Positions 16,001 through 27,686 of a DNA stretch of 64,000 nt are shown here, piece by piece; the stretch's first letter is position 1, and each line of letters begins with the position of its first letter. The DNA comes from Protonemura montana (Eukaryota; Arthropoda; Insecta; Plecoptera; Nemouridae), in the NCBI GenBank assembly GCA_947568835.1, contig OX387603.1, positions 22,840,651 to 22,904,650 of the forward strand, given 5' to 3'. The translations under genes and the position numbers were made by a program. The notes under the pieces were generated by a model, which was not told the DNA's origin, ran no database searches, and saw only the letters and a program-made list of their open reading frames with translations.

Positions 16001-19000
16001 AACAGTTGCATCAACAACAACAACAGCAGCAACAGCAAAATCCTCAACTTCAACAGCAATTATTACAACAGCAGCAGCAACAACAGCAACAGCAACAACA
16101 ACAGCAAACTAGTCCACAACAGCAGCAGCAGCAGCAGCAAACTACTCAACAACTTCAGTTGCAACAAAATCCTCTGCAACAACAGCAACAGCTGCAACAA
16201 CAGCAAATATCTTGGACTCAGCAACCAGCAATGCCTGGTCAGGTGAGTTCAGATTAAAGGAATACATCAAAATGGGTAGGTATATCACTGGGCTCCCAGC
16301 TGAAGATTTTGGGTGACAAGAAGCCTTGCCACTGCAATAATCGTTTTATCAAATTGTTTTGTTTAAATGGTGTAAACAAAAACATGGATACACAACTGCC
16401 CAAAGTAATAATAATATCCTTTGCAGGCACCGACACGCCAACTGATCCATCTGGATCCTCTAACTCACGCAAAGCTGCAGCAAATGGACCCACAACAGCG
16501 GACATTGTTCATCCAGAAGATTCATAAACAAAAGCAGCTCATCATGCAGCGTCAGCTTGCGGTAATTGAAATTTAATCATATTAACTTTATTTGATTTAT
16601 TTGGTACTGACCACAGCTACCTTGTGGGGCATTTAAACTTGTGCCTGCCATTCTCATTTGAGCGTTTCCCGCTCTTGATGCCTGTTTAAGATACTGCCGT
16701 TTTAGGGGTGCAGCAGATCTTAAATTGACATGTTTTGCTGACATAAATCACATGTGCATAGATTTCACAAGTTCACAAGAAGGTCACAAAATTATAAATA
16801 TTCACATGCTTTATGCTAACTCTACTGTTGCTATCTAGGAGTTCTATAGGGGATATCCTCATATCTTAGAATTCCTAAACCAAACTGAAGTAAATTAGAA
16901 GTTGCTGCCAACATCGTTCTTCAACAGAACGGCGCTTTCTCCCCTTCTGACCACGTTCTTTGATTTGCTCTTTGCAGCAGCAACAGCAGCAGCAGCATCA
17001 GCAGAGGGCGCAGCTGCAGCAAGGTGTGGGCGCTGCCCCAGCCCCGAGCCAAGGCATGCCAATGCAGCAGATAGTCCAGCAGCAGCAGCAGGTGGTCATC
17101 CGCGGCCAGGTGCAGGTGCCGCCTGGACTAACTCCGCAGCAGCAAATTGCGTGGCTCACGCAGCAGCGGCAGAGACAGCAGCAGCAGCAACAGCAGCGGC
17201 AGTTTACGCAAGCACAGGGAATCCGGCAGCAGGCAAGTTTTTGGCAATGGCCTGCTTAGGGCTGTCATATCAACATTCAACATATCGAGTTGTCAGCGAC
17301 CTATTTGGAGATGTCTAATTCTGTGTTAATGACCACTCTGTTATTAGGTTGTGAGGTCTAGGCTGACAGTTAAATGGTGTGAGAAAAGAATAATAATATT
17401 TGTGGGTCTGCTTGCTGTTTAAAAGCCAGCAAATTTATGGCATCTTGTCCTAACATTTGAATTATTGTATATTACTTTTATTTTAATCTAGGGAGAGATT
17501 GTCGAGTTAATTAAAATCAACTATTAAATTGATATTTTGGATTGTTAAATTAGTTTTGGGTGTGATAATTGGCTTCTAGGTGCTCGTACAGCAGCAGCAA
17601 GGTGGAATCCGACAGCAAATGGTCCAGCAGACTCAACAGATGGTACAAGGGCAGCAAATAGTTCAAGGCCAGCAAATAGTTCAAGGCCAACAAATGATTC
17701 AGGGCCAACAAATGATCCAGGGCCAACAAATAGTTCAGAACCAGCAAATGCTACAGAATCAACAATTACTGCAAAATCAACAGCTGGTACAAAATCAGCA
17801 ACTGGTGCAAGGACAGCAGATTGTTAGTGGCCAACCACTGGACAACCAAATCTGCCAACAATTGTTGTCTGGGCAACAGATAATGACACCCGGACAACAA
17901 CAGATGCCTCCAGGACAACAGCAAATAACACCCGGACAGCAACAAATGGTCCCCGGCCAACAGCAAATGGTTCCGGGGCAACAGCAAATTTTGGCTGGGC
18001 AACAGCAAATGGTCGCGGGGCAGCAGCAAATGGTCCCCGGCCAACAGCAAATGGTCGCGGGGCAACAGCAAATGGTGGCTGGGCAACAGCAAATGGTGGC
18101 GGGGCAACAGCAAATGGTCGCGGGTCAACAGCAAATGGCACCCGGCCAGCAAATGAGCGACGGCCAGTCTCAGACTTCGCAGACCCAACAACACTTGGCA
18201 ATGCAGCGACAGATCCAGCACCTGCAACAGCTGCGTATTCAGCAGCAGCAGCGAGAAGCACAGAAACAACTGCTGCAGCAGCAACAACAACAGCAGCAGC
18301 AGCAAAATCTACCCGCAGGGGCACAGAGGATTCCGCAAGGCCAGTCACAGAAGCCGATGCAGTATGCTAACCAGGTACACACAGCGTTTACATTAGAGAT
18401 GCTGATTGCTAGCTTATCATTTTCACTTTAGTATTGGTATACAACGAGCTAAATCCATGGTAAGAGATTGTTAACTTTTATAAACATTTCAGAAAAGGTA
18501 AGGCAAATTTAGATTTTAAAATTGATTGTAATGCTCTGGTATCTTTATAATGCAAAAAGAGTGCCAAAAGGCTGGATATTTAGATGAAATCTTATTTAAA
18601 TTGCAAACGCTCGCAATGCGCGGGGTATTTTATTATTATAATTACTATAATCGTCTCAAAAATTGATGCCCAAACAGGGACTCAAACACCAACAACAATT
18701 CGAACCCGCGCATTGCAAGCGTTTGCAATTTAAATAAGATTTCATCTACATACAACGCATCCAACGTCAAATTGGAGTTACTCGAGATTGACAGGTTGTG
18801 ACGTGGTATACCATCACTAGAATCAGAGTGACTGTAGGTATTAACAGCATCTTGGTTCTCCTCTTTGGAGATCTGTCATTCTCATCAAATACACTAAAAT
18901 CGTCTCAAAAAGTTAGTGTCCAAGTAGCTCAATGGGTTGGAGCAACACTCGCGATAGGTGGAGATCAGGGTTCGAGTCTCCGTTTGGGTATCAATTTTTG

Positions 19001-22000
19001 AGAAGGCTGGATATTGATTTGTGGTGAAGAAGGAAAGCGAGAGGATGCGCAACTTATTGAAAAAGAAAAAAAGTGTCGCATGGTGCACTCCACAAATGTT
19101 TGACAAGTGCACCACATGACGCCAATTTTCTATTCCGAGATGTTGTGCTTCCTTCTCTTTCCTTCTTCACCACAATCGGTATCCATAGAAAGTAGACGCT
19201 CGAAAGCATTGATTTTTTATCAGTGAATCTTCTGACCTTTCAGTCTAATAAAAGGAGAGAAGAATTAAATATTAGGACGATTATACGACCTTAGGACAAT
19301 ACTTAAATTAAAGTAGAGGTAAATTATAAAAACTAGAGATTGCGTTCTTACACTCATCATCAAATGTTTGGCGACATATTATGCTTGAGAAAGATAAAGA
19401 ACACTTGACATTAGCTATCCCAAGCCAATTGTTGTGCAACCCCATTTGTCACTAGGCACAGACACTGGGTGGACAACAGGCTGCGCAGGCCCCGCTGCAG
19501 CAGGTGCAGGATGAGATGACCGGACCTGACCAGCAGGGTTTGGTAGTCAACCCGAAGACCAAGACTGCACTCGCCAACATGCTCAACATACGGCTGCAAA
19601 GCGGAGCCACAGGGACGCCAAACCTCTCGCCGCAGCAGGTGAGACTCAAACTATCGTGGAATCAGAATGATTTTGTTTCGAAATGTTTGCCACAATGCTA
19701 ACCAAAGTTATTTTAACGTTGTCTCACGCATGTCCAAAAGAAACAAGTTGGATAACTTAAAAATTGATGAATAATCAGGTTTTTGTGATATAACATCAAT
19801 GACAAAATCGGGTTTTTTTAATTTCTCTAAAATAACCTTGATCAATGCAATGACTAGTAGAATTGAAGAAATGCAAGGGCTGATTTGGGATTTATTTATT
19901 TACTGAGGCTCTTCGAGTTGAATACTTACGTGGCAAAACATAGTAAAACCTACATCTTCTTCCGTCTCGGAACCATTCCTCCATTTCATGATTGCCTTCC
20001 GATAGAGTGTTTGTTGACATCAAATCTTGCTTTGTGTCCGCCTGACAGACGCTGGTAGCCCAGGAAGGCAGTGCAGCCGGGCAGTTGCGCATGATGACGG
20101 CAGCTCACCATGCTCAGCAGCACCAGCCGCCCCCTGGGGTGTTGCCTGGTGGCATGGGGCTGTCCGGTCCCCGGCCACCACCACCTACCGACCCAGCTCA
20201 GCTGCTTGCATACCAGGTCAGCACACTGATCCAAAAGCATGTTTGTGTTAAAATAATGTCTTTTCTCATAAGATCTTAACAGAGTGTGGTACTTTGATGA
20301 CGGACTGCTAAAAATATAAAATATTATATATAAAGGAATGCCATCTCAAAATATTTGAGATGGCATTCCTTGTGTTACTTGCCCTCCTTTTGCCAGCAAG
20401 GATATGCGGAGGAGTCTTACTTTTTAAAGTACCGTACCTCGAGAGAGTATTAAACCTGCTGATCCTCTGGGGATCAATACTATGTTAGTAGATTTGGGTG
20501 CCTAATACTGCGTCCATTAGGCTAAGCAGAGTTGAAACTGATCATTTGACCCTTTTTTCCTCTTGGCCACAGCAGCAGCAACGCCGCACACTTGGCAACA
20601 TCACAAACGCGACAGGGGCGGCCGCAGTCCGCGCTCCCAACGTGGTCGCCGGGCCTACCAACACAATTCCAGCACCGGGGTCGGCTCAGCCACCGCAGGC
20701 AGTTGCTAAATCGGCTGGCGCCAGGTAAAGATCAGCAACTTTTAAAAATTAATGGAAACATCGTGCTTAGGATGAGCTCTCACTCAAACTCGACATTGCT
20801 GTGCAGAAAGAAAGTTCAGAACCTTGTAGATAAATCTGAGGATGTTCTGGTTCTTGGATATTTTAGACTGAATTTCTAGCTGATTGCATGTTTAGATGGC
20901 AGAGTATTACCTCTGGGATATGGCATCTTGTGCACCTTAATTAGTAATGACTAATGGCTGATGACAAACATTTTTTCTGCCAGGCAATCAGGCATCGCTG
21001 GTCACGATCAGCAGCCAAGAGAAACTTTCTACGGCCACAATCCTAAACTTAAGTGTAAGTTGTAAAGCACCTTTTTTCTAGCTTGTCAAGTTAATTTTTA
21101 TCGTAATGGGTAATAAATAAAAAGAACATATTCTCTTTAGTGCCTCCAGACTTGTGTCTCTTGGGTTGCTTCTTCCTGATTGTGGACTACCCTATCACGA
21201 TGCCTGAAGATATAGCAGCTTGGAAGAATCTTATTTCGAAAATGGGCGGAGAAGTGGAGGCTACGTACAGCCACAGAGTCACTCATGTGCTGTGCCAAAC
21301 GCAGATGTCTGCGGCTGTCAAGCAGGTATGCAGACAAGAATCATAATTTACTATTTAGCAAAAAATACAAAGTTTTATGTGTTTGTATAATAGGTATTGA
21401 CAGGTGACTGGTTGTGCTGAATTGATTTGTTCATATTATATTCGTTCCTTTGATTTTAGGCCTTGCGAGATGGAAAACGATGCGTCACTGCCTATTGGCT
21501 GAACGATGTTATCCTTCGAAAGTTGATTTTACCGCCTTGGGAGGCCATGCATTTCCCGCTTCCTTTTGGGTATGTAGCAAACATTTTAACTTTATCTGTT
21601 CAGTCATTCAATTAAAATATTTGAGCACCATTTATTAATTCTCAATGTTTGTTTCAGCGACGACAAGCCGTGCAAGAACCATTTGATTTGCTTTTCCGGC
21701 TTCGAGGGCAATGAGCGCGAACGAGTTAAGGAGATGATCAAGGCCACTGGAGCTAAGTGTACTTCGGCATTGACGAAACACAATACCATACTCGTCTGCA
21801 AAGCGTGAGTGGAGCGAATTACATCGTGCGGAATTTTTCTGCATTTAATGCAACACATAATGCTAGATGAACAAAAGAACAGATGAATTGACGAAAACAA
21901 AAAGTTTTACAATATACCATCCATGTTAGGGGGAAAAACAAAAGACTCGCGTGGGAGTTTTGAAAATCCTGGCTCATATCCAACAGCAGGACCTTCCTAA

Positions 22001-23973
22001 AGACCCTTAGACAGTGCAATCATTTGCAATCCATTTAATTTTTGGGAGAAATTGAGTGTAGCAAGGTTCAGAGCTGCAATCGAGGAAGGTCATTGTAACC
22101 ATTGTACAATTGTAAGAGACAATAAAATAAAATTGATTTGAAAAGGTTCTTTTTAGGACCAAAGGTCAATGAAAACTGAGCACGACCGTCAACGACATGA
22201 CCAAATCGAGTGTAATTAGCTCAAAGTTGCCTGGTATTGGTGTATGACTCACTGTATGAAACACTGTTCTCAGGCTGAGTGGCAAAAAGTATCCGATGGC
22301 TCGAGACATGGAGGTGCCTGTTGTCGATGCCCAGTGGCTTAACGACGTGCTGTTTGGACACTTCTCCTGCCTGCACCAAACGAACGCACAGAAGTATCAG
22401 ACGTACAACCAGCAGAGCCCGCTGCGAGTCGATTACGCTCAAGTTTCACGTTTGATGGGTATGTGAAGTAATATCAATTTTTTGCTTTGAAATCCAGGCA
22501 CAGTATTAAGAAATAATCTGCGTTCTAGCCGCGTGGAAAATGCCGATCAACGTGACTCAGGAGTCGTTTGAGAAGATGAAGGCGATGACTCAGGCCGGGC
22601 TTCCGCTGGCAAAGAGACCGCGACTGAGCAAGTCAGTCGCGTCGCCCGATCAGCAGGAAAACTCACTGGAAAACATTGAGATTGTCAACACCGAATTGCC
22701 ACCACTGGACCAACGACCTGTCGTTATGTTCTCGTGCTTGGCGGAAGGCGTTTCAGAGAAAGAGCTCATACGGGTAAATTGCTATCAACAGCTACCTTAG
22801 AGGAACACAAAGTTGAATGCTCTGAGAAGGATCTAAACAAAAGCTTATTTTGCAGAAACTAGCCCAGCTTGGCGGCAGTTGCGTAGGGGAGGACTTCAAA
22901 TCTGTCACGCATTTGGTGATGAGTAAAGTTCAAGTGTCTTACAAACTGCTGTGCTGCTTCTCCAAAGTAAAATGCATTGTCAATGAACAGTGGATCCTGG
23001 AAAGCTTCTCACAGCAGAAGTTTTTAAGTAAGATAAATATTTATTGATACTTGATAGTGTTGATTATTATCAGTGATAATGTTCAGTGAAGTCCCTTAAG
23101 CTCCTAAGTCACTTTGACTTCCAGGGTACCTATTCTCGAAATGTTACCCCGGCTTAGCCATGGACCATTAACTAGGTACATTGTATTCAAGGTTGAAGCA
23201 TTGTGAGTTATAACCAGGAGGGGCCAGGGAATTATAAGGAAAGGTGACAATAAATGCCCATGTGTAGGGTAACCATCCATAAAAACCAGGATAGCTAAAA
23301 CTAGGATAGCTAGTCACCATGATTGAATCTGGGACCTCTGGAACCGAAGGCAGACATAAATTACTTAACACACTGTGGAACTAATTATTTTGCCGGTGAT
23401 TTATTGTTTGATTTTATTGCAGATGAAACACCATACATGCACAATGAAATTGCGTGTGATGGTGGTGATCCAATTGATATTTCCAAATCCATAGCTAAAC
23501 CAAATCGACATGAGCTCTTCAAGGTGAGAACCATGTTCAGACTTGAAAACTAATATCTTGAATGGGTATGAAAAATTGCAAGTCTACATGCCAAATCCTT
23601 TCTTTAGGGTCGGACGTTTTACATTACTCCGAGTGTGGTACCCGGCAAATCGTTTTTGACCAAGGTTATAGAAGGAGCCGGTGGTACAGTCGACCGTAAC
23701 CTGGCAAGCTCTGTGAATATCCAGGAGCTCAATAAGTCTCAGCTGCACTATGTGCTGGTGTCCGTTGAACAGGATATGTACATGCTGGGGGACCGTTACA
23801 AGTTGATAGGTAATAATTGCGTTTACCTTTTGTCATTATGGGAGTTACTTTTGTCACTAATTTTTATATTTTTGATTATCTGAAACGTTTTTTTTTTTGC
23901 AGAGGTATTTACTGCTCAGTCGGTGATTGTTTCAATCTTCAAGCAAGAAATTTGTTTCGCTCATGAAAGTTGA
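13040..23973 (+). CDS. PAXIP1: PAX-interacting protein 1 / PTIP, six-BRCT adaptor
   Basis: Nuclear adaptor of the MLL3/4 H3K4 methyltransferase complexes and of the DNA-damage response. Twenty-three exons join in phase to 1783 codons. Exon starts are 13040, 13359, 13742, 14001, 14386, 15095, 15607, 16427, 16978, 17580, 19456, 20049, 20573, 20984, 21141, 21460, 21658, 22274, 22529, 22856, 23423, 23608 and 23903. BRCT1 and BRCT2 occupy about residues 20-215 ([20 protein letters not shown]). Residues 230-1270 are Gln-rich. BRCT3 and BRCT4 (about 1312-1520) include VTAYWLNDV and [14 protein letters not shown]5 and BRCT6 (about 1583-1783) form the phosphopeptide/gamma-H2AX pair in relatives; BRCT6 lacks the usual late Trp. 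The [11 protein letters not shown] block lies before BRCT3. The intron after 17232 has a GC donor. The ATG has an A at -3. Confidence 0.94.
14610..18330 (+). repeat. CAG/CAA polyglutamine tracts within PTIP exons
   Basis: Interrupted CAG/CAA runs fill most PTIP exons between these positions, densest at 14630-14870, 15607-16220, 16978-17210 and 18235-18305. CAA and CAG are well mixed, so these encode polyglutamine without long pure CAG arrays. Other reading frames here stay open because of the repeat; they are not genes. Confidence 0.9.
17640..18150 (+). repeat. Coding minisatellites in PTIP: hexapeptide and heptapeptide arrays
   Basis: Inside the exon 17580-18374, two arrays stand out. At about 17640-17830 there are roughly eleven 18-nt units encoding variants of GQQIVQ or NQQLVQ. 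At about 17886-18150 there are roughly thirteen 21-nt units encoding GQQQMVA/P variants, with several adjacent units identical. Array length keeps the reading frame because units are multiples of three. Such arrays are prone to length change between individuals. Confidence 0.85.
18581..19002. mobile_element. Composite fold-back / tRNA-like insertion in a PTIP intron
   Basis: The insertion is bounded by a perfect 13-bp direct repeat AAGGCTGGATATT at 18568-18580 and 19003-19015, read as a target-site duplication. It starts with a fold-back: arms 18581-18626 and 18704-18748 are inverted and almost identical over 45 bp. The loop holds an inverted copy of the sequence that ends the element (GTTTGGG-ATCAATTTTTGAGA). 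The right part, about 18915-18995, is tRNA-like, with an A-box-like TAGCTCAATGGGTTGG, a B-box GGTTCGAGTC and a paired acceptor stem. The anticodon loop lacks T33, so it is not a working tRNA. A tRNA-derived SINE inserted together with an inverted partner is the best reading. Confidence 0.65.
20333..20371. repeat. Perfect 18-bp inverted repeat (hairpin) in a PTIP intron
   Basis: AAGGAATGCCATCTCAAA is followed by ATA and then by its exact reverse complement, giving an 18-bp stem with a 3-nt loop. It sits in the intron between the exons ending at 20216 and starting at 20573. AT-rich sequence precedes it. The loop is too short for a usual microRNA precursor. It may be a tiny fold-back element. 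Confidence 0.9.
23095..23375 (-). mobile_element. Decayed tRNA-derived SINE-like sequence in a PTIP intron
   Basis: On the minus strand an anticodon-arm-like stretch around CTGCCTTCGGTTCCAGAGG is followed by a B-box-like CAGATTCAATC. After it comes a tail with the tandem repeat AGCTATCCT-GTTTTAGCTATCCT. This looks like the tRNA-related head and body of an old SINE. Boundaries are approximate and no target-site duplication was found. Confidence 0.4.
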
Positions 23974-25044
23974 TTGATTCTTTACAAAATTACTGAAAAG
24001 CGTAAACTAGTTATCAATAGTACAAAGCTAAAGATTTTCAAGTGTCCTTCATAACAAGTGCCCTAAAGTGACGTGGCTTTTCTGAAATATAGTTTTTTGA
24101 TATGTAAGTGTATAAATATGTATACATTTATATTGGGGAAGAGGAAAGAGAAAAACAACTTGCCAAGGTAGAAATGGAAACCTTCAGGATAAAGAGGTTG
24201 AAGCGATTGAAAGTAGTCTGACTTCATTTGCCTTGCTTATCAATGTCTCCACAGCATGGTTTTGTGGAGGAATCTGGCTATACCGCCATTTGGAACTGAC
24301 GATAAGCCAGTGATAGTATTTGACACAAGTACCTACGTGCCAGCACCGGGTTACCCTGCTCCCTTCTAAAATGTCAGGTTCATAATTCCAGCCAGTTATG
24401 AAAACAGTGCATTGTTAAAAACCACAAAGCAATGATATGAATCAACCAATTGAGAAAATGAGAAAATGAGTATTTTTGATAGTACGGCCCCCGTTTTGTC
24501 CACGTGGGTACGTCAATAGTCATCTATTCGCACATGAACAAAGCAGAATCTGAAACTTTGTTGTGCTTTTTCATCTTTTATAACCAGCCATTTCTATCTC
24601 TTTACATTGTGATTCTTTCCTGTTCCCTATGAATCCACCAGCCTATTGGCATTCTTAATTTATTGTAAATAAATATCTTCTATTTGTTTTGTCGCAAGAA
24701 CTGAGAACTTCATTCTACTTGTATTTTGTGAGGGTATTTTTGTAGTTCAACTGATATATGTGTGATTTTTTTCTATTGGCATTAAACATCCTCGATACCA
24801 CTCAATCCATCCAAATATTATTATAAACTTTGTAATAAAATTGTAATCGTTTTGCTTGGAATGTTGTATTATTATTGTATCTGAATTATTTTACGCGCAT
24901 TTATTCAAATGATTCACGAGTTTTATATCTCGACGCCAGGGGCAAAGATTGAAGTTAATTTTCTGTCTGTGGCGTACTGACATTTTTGGTAACACGTGTT
25001 GGTCGGGTTCTGTTTCTTCCCAAGAATAAATCATATTGCTCAAA
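23974..25044. other. Intergenic region between PTIP and RPF2
   Basis: About 1.07 kb. It contains the second retroposon-like copy (24213-24437) and an AATAAA at 24668-24673 that could end PTIP transcripts. The pyrimidine-rich stretch near 25000-25020 before RPF2 suits a growth-regulated ribosome-biogenesis promoter. Nothing else was recognised. Confidence 0.5.
24213..24437 (+). mobile_element. Dispersed retroposon-like repeat, copy 2
   Basis: Same family and orientation as 10438-10725, but shorter and more diverged. The best shared block is ACGTGCCAGCACCGGGTT. It lies between the PTIP stop and a poly(A) signal, so it may be transcribed in the PTIP 3' UTR. Confidence 0.6.
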
Positions 25045-27267
25045 ATGCCTTCCGTTCAACGTATTGTGTAAGTATTATTACCAATAAATGAATTTCTAAT
25101 TTAAATGGTACGCGTAAGAAGAGTTATGTTATCGCCGCTTTGCTTTTGGTGTATTGCGTTTTTATAACCTCACATTGGGTTTGATTCAGAAAACCAAAAA
25201 CTCACAAAGGAAAGAAAGTACTTCTGGATAGAGAGCCGAAGCTGATAGAAAACACAAAGCAGACCATATTCGTTCATGGAAAGAAGATGAGTGACACTGT
25301 AAAGAAGTGTATGAAAGATCTGGTAAGCTAGTAAATAATATCATATAATATGCTAACATGCAGGAGGTGGCTCGTGCCTCGCTGGTTACGTTTTAACATC
25401 AATGTTTTCCATTATTTCAGTGTTTTTGTTTTATTCATGCTTTTGGTCTATTTCAGTATGATCTTAAGAAGCCTCAAGCGAAGATGCTTTCACGGAAAAA
25501 TGACATTTTACCCTTTGAAGATATCACCCCAATTGAAGGGTTTTCCCGAAAACATCAAGCGTCACTATTCGTATTTGGATCACACAACAAGAAACGACCT
25601 AATAACGTAGTTTTAGGTATGTTCGTGTTTCTCATGTATATTTTATGTACATGTGTATTTTTTTTTTTGTCGTGGATATTTTGCTAATCCAGAGCTTATT
25701 TCTCATTCAGGTCGGACATATGATCACCAAATTCTAGATCTGATGGAACTTGGCATTGAAAATTATAAAGGACTACAAGATTTCAAAACAGAGAAAATTG
25801 CTCTTGGAATGAAACCGTGCATTCTCTTTTGCGGAGACCTTTTCGATCATAACCACGAGTACAAGCGTCTGAAAAGCTTGCTTGTTGATCTTTTTCATCG
25901 TGAAAACGTTTCAGCTATTCGACTGCAAGGTCTTGAACACATTCTTATGTTTACGGCAGTAGAGGGAGCTCTGTACATGCGCAGTTACAAGTGAGTACAA
26001 GTTTTGCTTAGTAGAGCCAGCTCTTAGGCCATCGTTACTGTACATATTACAACGCTAGAGTTTCGTTGTTTGCTTAATGTTTGCTAAAGCCATAGGCTTA
26101 TAATTTTACATACCCAATTTACTTTCTAAACATTTTTTTGCTTCTTCAAAAATGTGAACAGGGAAGTTTTTTAGTGGTGTGATATCTTTCTTTACAATCT
26201 ATTGGTTTGATAGTTCCTCCCTTATATTTTGGATAATTTCTATATTTCTATTCATATAAATAAATATTTATCTATATATTTATAATTTAATTTTAATTTT
26301 TAATTTATCGTAATAATATTCCGTAGAGGGTTTACGAATTTTGCTAATTAGATGTTGTTTTACAATACATTCTGCATCTCTGAATTCATTAAGCAACCGT
26401 GATTGAATAGAGTTTGATACGAGTAAGCAGAAACCATTCAACGGAATAAAATCTCCAACATAGCAACATTTTGGAAATTCTCTTTCCCCCCCTTTCTCTA
26501 ACCGGGTTGGCGGAAAATCACCGCATACTCACCTTTTTGAATACTGCCATTTCCATAACGTTGCGTGGACAGCGTGATATGAGCGAAGTCGAGAATTAAA
26601 ATTGAATTGTCATACTCGCAAGCTTCTTGGTAATTAAACTACTTACAGTCTAGTATATATATATATATTATGTTTTGCCAGGTTGCTGGAACAACCGAGT
26701 AGTTCTTATGAGGATGTCCGTTGTGCTCAACTTGTCTCCATTGAAACTCGGTGCTGTTTGAAGATCAGTACTAATTTAGTCAAACATTTACACTTTCAGG
26801 ACCCAGTTGCTGAAATCTGGAACAAAATTGCCGCGTGTAGAGCTTGAAGAAATTGGTCCGTCTGTTGATTTTCAAGTGAGAAGGACGAAATTGGCATCGG
26901 ATAGCCTCTTTAAGTTGGCTTGCAGGAAACCTGTGGAGCTCAAGGTAGCTACAAATACAATTTCACTTACCAGTGTAACTGTACCAATCCCTTAACATGT
27001 TTTAAATAATATGACTTTTCTCCTTGTGTTGGACTAACATACATTTTTAATCTGCAGGAAAAGAAGAAGAAGAACATCTCTATGGACGGACTTGGTACCA
27101 AACATGGGCGAATTCATATCAAGAAACAGACGATCAATCTGCAGACCAGAAAGATGAAGGGATTAAAGAAGTCAAAAGCAGAGAAGAAGGTTGAGAAGGC
27201 TGCATTGGGAAAACGGCGAGCAGGAACGTCCGCCGACAGTACCAACAAAAAGGCAAAGGCTGATTAA
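25045..27267 (+). CDS. RPF2: Ribosome production factor 2 homologue (Brix domain)
   Basis: Nucleolar assembly factor that, with RRS1, brings the 5S RNP (5S rRNA, RPL5, RPL11) into the pre-60S particle. Six exons join in phase: 25045-25067, 25190-25322, 25457-25616, 25711-25990, 26800-26944 and 27058-27267, giving 316 residues, the normal length. Diagnostic strings are TIFVHGKKMSDTVKKCMKDL, PFEDITPIE, ASLFVFGSHNKKRPNN, LGRTYDHQILDLMELGI, GMKPCILFCGDLF and LEEIGPSVDF. The Brix domain spans about residues 28-240. The C-terminus is a Lys-rich tail typical of nucleolar proteins. The first coding exon encodes only seven full codons. The gene converges on NUDT18. Confidence 0.95.
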
Positions 27268-27686
27268 ACAACTGGATGAACATTGATGACAAAATAATAA
27301 AGTTTATTAAAATAAAACTACAAAAAAATCCAGCTCCCTTACAAAACAAATTTGTATGAAAAATGTGTATGAATACTTAACACAAATCACAATTGAATAA
27401 AATTTTCACTTAAAATTTAAATAAAATATAGAATGACATAAAGACAATATAAAAAATATTTGTAAATACTATTTTAGCTGCTATCAGCTACTTAAAGAAT
27501 ATTTGTTAGTCACACAGTTGTAAAGTTGTTTCAGTGTTGTCATGGACTCTGCTTAAAATCGTGCAAGATTAGGCTCATTGGTTGACATTATATTAAAATT
27601 GGTACAACTAATCTGACGTAGACACATGAAAAATAGGAATGAACTTGTAATAGCAAGAAGGTCTACACTGGCAAGAAACCTTTTGG
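27268..27686. other. Shared 3' region of convergent RPF2 and NUDT18
   Basis: About 420 bp and AT-rich. It carries overlapping poly(A) hexamers on both strands near 27296-27308 and more AATAAA on the plus strand near 27396-27425. No gene. Confidence 0.6.
27296..27308. terminator. Palindromic bidirectional poly(A) signal
   Basis: AATAAAGTTTATT reads as AATAAA on both strands. The plus copy lies 29 bp after the RPF2 stop. The minus copy could end NUDT18 transcripts with a 3' UTR of about 380 nt. Confidence 0.5.

Noticed and set aside
14532-18348. Leu-rich, Ala-rich and Ser/Asn-rich long frames on both strands across the PTIP exons
   Set aside because: They are other-frame readings of CAG/CAA repeats.
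18915-18995. tRNA gene on the plus strand
   Set aside because: Acceptor and D stems pair, but the anticodon loop lacks T33 and stems contain mismatches. It lies inside a transposed unit, so it is a tRNA-derived repeat.
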